Below are positions 41,631 through 45,607 of a stretch of DNA of 45,607 nucleotides, piece after piece. A model generated the notes under the pieces. It was not told the DNA's origin, searched no databases, and saw nothing but the letters and a program-made list of their open reading frames with translations. Source of the DNA: Halorubrum sp. GN11_10-6_MGM (GTDB lineage: Archaea > Halobacteriota > Halobacteria > Halobacteriales > Haloferacaceae). The stretch's first letter is position 1; each line of letters begins with the position of its first letter. The stretch is taken from positions 1 through 45,607 of the forward strand of contig NZ_SGUC01000024.1 of assembly GCF_005435165.1 (NCBI RefSeq), in the 5' to 3' direction. Position numbers and translations under genes: made by a program.

Positions 41631-42499
41631 CATCCCAGCAATATTTTCTACCCCCGTCTCAGAGGTAGGAAGAATACGGGGAACCGGACACCTCTTGACG
41701 AATTTATCGAGAACAGAGGAGAACATCTGTGTCTCTGTGAGATGAATCCAGCTACTCCGTTGAATCCGCAGAACGCATCGGGTTGACATCCTCCTGCGCC
41801 TGAAGACGCAGGAATCCTGAGCGTTGGGGGTTTCAGGTTCGCAACCATGACTCCAGTTTCTTCTTCGGGAACCCGTTTAACCCATCACGAAACGGCGGCT
41901 GACTGGCGGTGCCAAACCGCCGTTACTCCTATCCTCGGCATCGTTAACTCCCCATCTGTTGTTTTTGCCAGCAGGGAGTCAACGTCGCTTCGACGGACTT
42001 GGAGTTGCCTTTGAGCTTGCTCGACCAACAGGCACGAGGCGAACCCCTCTAGCATTCGTGTTCACCGTGTTGGTGTTTCGCATACTGTCTCATTAGTGGC
42101 GGGTAGACCGCCACCGAAGGCCGTTCGGAATCGCTCCGTTCCGACCTGACCTTACCCCCTGATACGAAACAACACAAGTTGAAACTACGGATTTTGGAAA
42201 CTCAGGACTGTCATCGAACAGTGGACTGTGTAGAGTTTTGTCGGATTCATCCTACGGCTAAAGCCGCAGGTATTCTCCTTGATTCTGTATAAGCTCCTCC
42301 TGTGCTCGGTTCAGGACCGCTGCCGAGAGAATTCGGAGATGGAATCTTGGTAGAGAGCGAGAAGATCGAGATCACTAGGTGGATAGATCCAATTCATCGA
42401 CGACGAAGGTCGAAATAAACGCGCCTTCAATTAAATTCACCTACTAGTGGCAATACGAGCTCAAAACGGTGAAGCCTCGATACTTGTCTCCGAGGTAGT
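41631..42499. other. 870-bp region without an intact gene, holding TnpB-type remains
   Basis: The first 150 bp after the transporter gene show nothing recognisable. From about 41780 to 42290 lie the remains of an IS200/IS605-type element on the minus strand. The last 200 bp hold no feature I can support except the 3' end of the following membrane-protein gene. Confidence 0.45.
41780..42290 (-). mobile_element. decayed IS200/IS605-TnpB-type element
   Basis: A hairpin at the left (CCTGCG and CGCAGG, 41793-41812) and one at the right (CCTACGGCT and AGCCGCAGG, 42251-42270) match the stem-loops found at ends of haloarchaeal IS200/IS605 elements. Between them no frame longer than about 66 codons remains. 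On the minus strand a piece reads ANLKPPTLRIPASSGAGG, similar in style to TnpB C-terminal tails. The interior is about 510 bp, too short for tnpB, so most of the gene has been lost. Confidence 0.5.
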
Positions 42500-43153
42500 T
42501 CACGAACCCTCGTCTAACGCCCCGTAGAGCCCTTTTTCGATCCGCGCCGCGACTCCAGTGAGGTGCGCCTGTCCGAACGTCGCCACGATCAGTGCCCCTA
42601 CAGAGTTGTACATCTGGTCGAGAACCGTGTCATCGAGCCCATGCTGAGCGAGCGGCATCTTGATACCGGTCTCGGCGGCGACGATGTCAAGCGCGAACTC
42701 AAACAGTTCCCAGACGACTCCGAATGCGAGCACCACCACAAAGATGAACACGAACGCGAAGCGCGCTGGGATCTCGACTTGGTCGCTGTGGAGGTCAATC
42801 GCTCGCAGCGTCGTGTATCCTGCGCCGGCGACCAGCGACGCCGAGAGAGCGTGCGTGAGGTGATCTCACCACGGGATCAGCGCATAGAACCATGCCGATC
42901 CAAGCGTGTGGAGGAACACCGCCGACGTAATCCACACGCCAAGCCATGGGTTGGGAGGAATGTTGTAGTTGCGTTCAAGCAGCGCCGGAATGAACGTGAC
43001 GAACAGGCCAATCCCACCATTGGTGATCGCCTTCGGCTGGCCGAACAGCACGCCGTATCCGACGATAGTAACTAAGAGAACCTGCATCACCCTCGTGAGC
43101 CGCCGATGTGTCCGAGGGGACGAGCGAGCGCGGAGGGCGCCTCGAACACTCAT
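42500..43153 (-). pseudogene. membrane protein gene with in-frame stop (YjdF/DUF2238-like)
   Basis: From ATG 43153, which overlaps the preceding gene's stop as ATGA, the frame runs for 217 codons except for a TGA at codon 96 (42866-42868). The sequence around it is ALIPW-stop-DHLTHALSASLVAG. In related membrane proteins an Asp-His pair follows an aromatic residue here, so the stop probably replaced TGG for tryptophan by one base. Downstream the family pattern continues: VVWELFEFALDIV and LDQMYNSVGALIV. About six membrane helices can be counted. Without readthrough only a 95-residue piece would be made. The reading frame is otherwise undamaged. Confidence 0.75.
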
Positions 43154-43857
43154 CGGCGCACCACCCATCCTATCGCTCGGTGGAGGTATGCTTCGCGCCG
43201 CCGGAAATACGCGTCGAAGAGGACTCCGGCGACGAGCCCAGCCAGCGTCACGTAGAGCCACTCGATCATCAGCGCCTTGTTTGTCGTCAACAAGTTGGTA
43301 CCGAGCATCCGATCGGCATTCCACCGTAGGACCGTCAACACTGCCGCTGTCGCCAGCGTCGTCATCACGACGAAGACGACAGCGAACCAGTGTGTCACGC
43401 GCAGCGTGGTGAACATGTGAAGTTCTACAGTGATGATCAGCGCGAACGCGGCGAGCGCGAGATACGCTGCGAAAGTTCCCACTTCTCCCCCAAAGAGCGC
43501 TCGCACCAGAACTGGCAACAGCGCCAGCCCAAGCACCTCCCATGGGAGCATCACTTTCGCGTTTCGAGCCGAGATTGCCGGTGCGAGCACAACAACGATC
43601 ATAGCGGCGACGATAGCCATCGGGAGGAGGTCAAAGTCGAACAGGCTCTCGACGAACACTCCTGCGAGTACTGTCACCATCGCCCACGCAACTAACGCGT
43701 TCGTCCGTCCGCTACGGAGAAACCGCCCCAGACGGCCCTCAATAGCGCCTTCTTCTAGAACGTCAGGTTCGGAGTTATCTGGAGCGCCTCCACCGACCTC
43801 AACCCCAGAGTTTCCATCCCTGGCGTCCGAAGCGGATTCGTCAGAATCCATACTCAT
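43150..43857 (-). CDS. polytopic membrane protein, unknown function
   Basis: From ATG 43857 the protein has about 235 residues. A Ser/Asp/Glu-rich tail (about 40 residues) is followed by six predicted membrane helices between about 56 and 220, with charged ends (YFRRREAYLHRAIGWVVRR). I do not recognise a family. The GTG at 43875 would add six residues; a CCATATG-like box lies about 23 bp before the ATG, favouring the shorter form. Its stop overlaps the start of the next gene by ATGA, so the two are coupled. Since the partner gene carries a stop codon, this protein may now act alone. Confidence 0.7.
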   Translation of the reverse strand: MSMDSDESASDARDGNSGVEVGGGAPDNSEPDVLEEGAIEGRLGRFLRSGRTNALVAWAMVTVLAGVFVESLFDFDLLPMAIVAAMIVVVLAPAISARNAKVMLPWEVLGLALLPVLVRALFGGEVGTFAAYLALAAFALIITVELHMFTTLRVTHWFAVVFVVMTTLATAAVLTVLRWNADRMLGTNLLTTNKALMIEWLYVTLAGLVAGVLFDAYFRRREAYLHRAIGWVVRR

Positions 43858-44145
43858 ACTCGGTTCGGTCCTCACATATGGATTGTCTTTGTAGCACGCC
43901 AGACATACGTACCATTGTTTGCTACTTCTATTTTTCAGACGTGAGTCCTTGACGGCAAATGGTATCTATACGTTAGATTATTATCGTCACTAGGTGCTGA
44001 ATCGTTTGGTATAACATCAATACCAACCGTTTTCTGATCAGAACATGACATCTACGGAGAACTTCAGCAAAGAAAATTTCACTTGAGTCGCTGCGAGTGT
44101 CTCATACTGGTCGCTCGCCGCATAGTTCATGACATTTTTCTTCGA

Positions 44146-45315
44146 TTACTTGTCTTGCAATCGTTGAACAACCTCCGTTGCAGTGTCTTGTTGGCTCCGA
44201 GCTGATTCTGCCAATAACTCTCCGCCCACAAGAGCCGGACTGATTACCGTATTGACCCCTACGAAGCGGAATTTCTCGATATTCTCTTTATTTGTCGCCG
44301 CAGCAACAATCCAGATATCGTCGTCTTGATTTCTCACGGTGATGGCTGTCATGATGTCTTCTGCATCGTCTTCTGTAGCAATAACGACGGCACGCGCTAC
44401 ATCTAGCTGAGCACGTTCGAATGTCGCATTTGATGTCCGAGAACCATGTAGCTCTAAAACATCTGGTCCAGTAACACTTAGTGCCTTATCAGTTTCAGAA
44501 ATCACCAACAGTGGGCAATCACCCTGTAAATCATCAATAATCGGGATTGTTGATTGATCGTACCCCGCGATAACAATGTGATCTGAAAGCTGGTCAAGTT
44601 CAGCGTCGTTAGTCATTCCTAATGCCTTGCTGAAGCGATTCTCAATGACGGGAGTTAAGAGTGTACCAAGCGCGACAGCGAACGTAACCGTACTAACGAT
44701 TAAGACTGACAGGGCATACAAGCGAGCAAATCCGCTTTCCGGAACAGGTGTGGCGTCGCCGTATCCAACCGTGCTTCCAGTTACAATCGTAAAATAAAAT
44801 GCATCTAATAGAGTGTCAATTCCACGGAAATCATTGCGAAGTGAATACGTTCCAATCGTACCGTACGCCTGCGCACCGACCAGAGCTAAGCCCGCAGCGA
44901 TTTGTGTGTCAGTTAGTGCGACGTTTCGGTCGAATACCTCTTTTTTAGGCAATAATATGGTAAATACAATAAAAGAAAGCAGTACAAGCGGTGTGGAAAA
45001 TGCGCTTGACTGAAGAACTCCCTGAATCGTTACCGTGAGAACGAGAAAAAGAGATGCGTACCATGCAGCCCGCCAGCGTCGCCGAAGACCGTAATTGGTG
45101 AGAAAAAGAAGGAACCCAGTTAGCGCCCCTGTAAAGCCAGCAGACTCTATCGCACTTGATGGTAACTGATCGGCAATAAAATTAATTTTTGCGGCTCCTG
45201 TTAGCGTCGCCACACCTGTTACAATTGACAAAACAGAAAGTACAGCAACTAACTGTACAATTCCTTTCGTGGATTTTATATAACTAATTGAAACGGATTT
45301 TGCTGTGTCAATCAC
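44146..45315 (-). CDS. potassium channel with RCK (TrkA-N) domain
   Basis: The 389-residue protein has four hydrophobic segments in the first 125 residues, then a two-helix pore unit. The pore loop carries FYFTIVTGSTVGYGDATP with selectivity filter TVGYGD at 182-187, followed by a helix ending LGTLLTPVIENRF. A cytoplasmic RCK domain follows (DHIVIAGYDQSTIPIIDDL near 247-265) in which the usual glycine-rich NAD loop is changed to GYDQST, so the ligand may differ. The domain runs through VVIATEDDAEDIM to the end. It should be a ligand-gated K+ channel, useful for potassium balance in a salt-in organism. It starts with GTG; no neighbour suggests an operon. Confidence 0.9.
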   Translation of the reverse strand: MIDTAKSVSISYIKSTKGIVQLVAVLSVLSIVTGVATLTGAAKINFIADQLPSSAIESAGFTGALTGFLLFLTNYGLRRRWRAAWYASLFLVLTVTIQGVLQSSAFSTPLVLLSFIVFTILLPKKEVFDRNVALTDTQIAAGLALVGAQAYGTIGTYSLRNDFRGIDTLLDAFYFTIVTGSTVGYGDATPVPESGFARLYALSVLIVSTVTFAVALGTLLTPVIENRFSKALGMTNDAELDQLSDHIVIAGYDQSTIPIIDDLQGDCPLLVISETDKALSVTGPDVLELHGSRTSNATFERAQLDVARAVVIATEDDAEDIMTAITVRNQDDDIWIVAAATNKENIEKFRFVGVNTVISPALVGGELLAESARSQQDTATEVVQRLQDK

Positions 45316-45528
45316 AGTTCTATCATGTAATTACGTATCGGGATTCTCAGACAATTCTGATGCTGTGAAGCCACCATCTTGAGCGAGATCTTACGTAACA
45401 CGAGATCAATTGGATTCACTCTGGCCATAAGTTCTTGCTAGAGGAATAGAATCTTAAGTCCTGACAAACAAGAAGTCACCCACGCCACATCAACATACCT
45501 TTCTTGTAATGTGGCAATTAGTAGGTAA

Positions 45529-45607
45529 ATGGAATATAGCTCAGGACTACGACGGCGGATCATCTTCGGAATTGGAGGGTTAGGATTATTAGCTGCTGTC
45601 ATTTTTG
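45529..45607 (+). CDS. start of a membrane protein, cut by the window edge
   Basis: The frame from ATG 45529 reads MEYSSGLRRRIIFGIGGLGL then LAAVIF and continues past the edge. A basic stretch is followed by a hydrophobic segment, which suggests a membrane or exported protein. The gene is divergent from the potassium channel gene. Too little is present to name a family. Confidence 0.45.
   Translation, partial: MEYSSGLRRRIIFGIGGLGLLAAVIF

Noticed and set aside
42866-42868. Recoding of TGA as selenocysteine or readthrough in the membrane-protein gene
   Set aside because: Haloarchaea are not known to use selenocysteine, no structure suggesting recoding follows, and a simple TGG to TGA change explains the stop.
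44050-44080. A sequence resembling the left tip of the cargo elements (CTTTGCTGAAGTTCTC on the minus strand)
   Set aside because: Only the outer part is similar; the inner motifs and a partner end are missing, so chance is likely.

Overview
The window looks like accessory DNA of a halophilic archaeon (class Halobacteria). The proteins are rich in Asp and Glu. Many genes have a TATA-like box 24-30 bp before the start codon and no obvious ribosome binding site, as in leaderless haloarchaeal transcripts. The mobile elements (IS5, IS66 and IS1341-type TnpB with its small partner) are of haloarchaeal types. I see no rRNA, tRNA, CRISPR array or recognisable replication origin.

Layout. 1-1136: an IS5-type transposase with one clear terminal repeat. 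1186-3958: a small winged-helix protein, an element carrying an RDD membrane protein, and a deoxyhypusine synthase gene cut in two by a 398-bp insertion with a perfect 8-bp target duplication. 4071-9916: a probable defence cluster: a one-protein Type IIG restriction-methylation enzyme, a four-helix membrane protein 2 bp downstream, a small acidic protein with its own promoter, and a divergent uracil-DNA-glycosylase-like protein. 10102-13433: an element carrying a PAS histidine kinase, later invaded by an intact IS66-type element. 13587-24704: a three-gene operon with overlapping ends, centred on a 3484-residue surface protein. 25220-27145: a serine recombinase followed by two nested small elements. 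27302-31567: a lipoprotein and a complete pstSCAB phosphate importer. 31715-34885: a chimeric kinase relic, a UbiA-family prenyltransferase and a 7TM histidine kinase. 34970-36568: an IS1341-type element with an apparently intact TnpB. 36629-41630: a TetR regulator divergent from a secreted CARDB-like protein and an RND/MMPL transporter. 41780-45607: a decayed TnpB-type element, two coupled membrane-protein genes (one broken by a stop codon), a potassium channel, and the start of one more gene.

The most unusual feature is a family of at least five related elements (A 1886-2527, B 2852-3249, C 26734-27113, D 26026-27145, E 10102-13433). They share a distinct left end and right end, and none encodes a transposase. 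Each carries one membrane or sensor gene: an RDD protein, 63- and 55-residue two-helix proteins, a 160-residue four-helix protein, or a histidine kinase. Insertions B and C have perfect 8-bp target duplications. Their termini nearly match the terminal repeat of the IS5-type transposase at the start of the window, so that enzyme or a relative may move them. In B, D and E the left end holds a 12-bp motif repeated at exactly 25-bp spacing.

A second theme is decayed TnpB loci. Besides the intact copy, three places keep only the hairpin-forming 3' end that in active elements gives the guide RNA.
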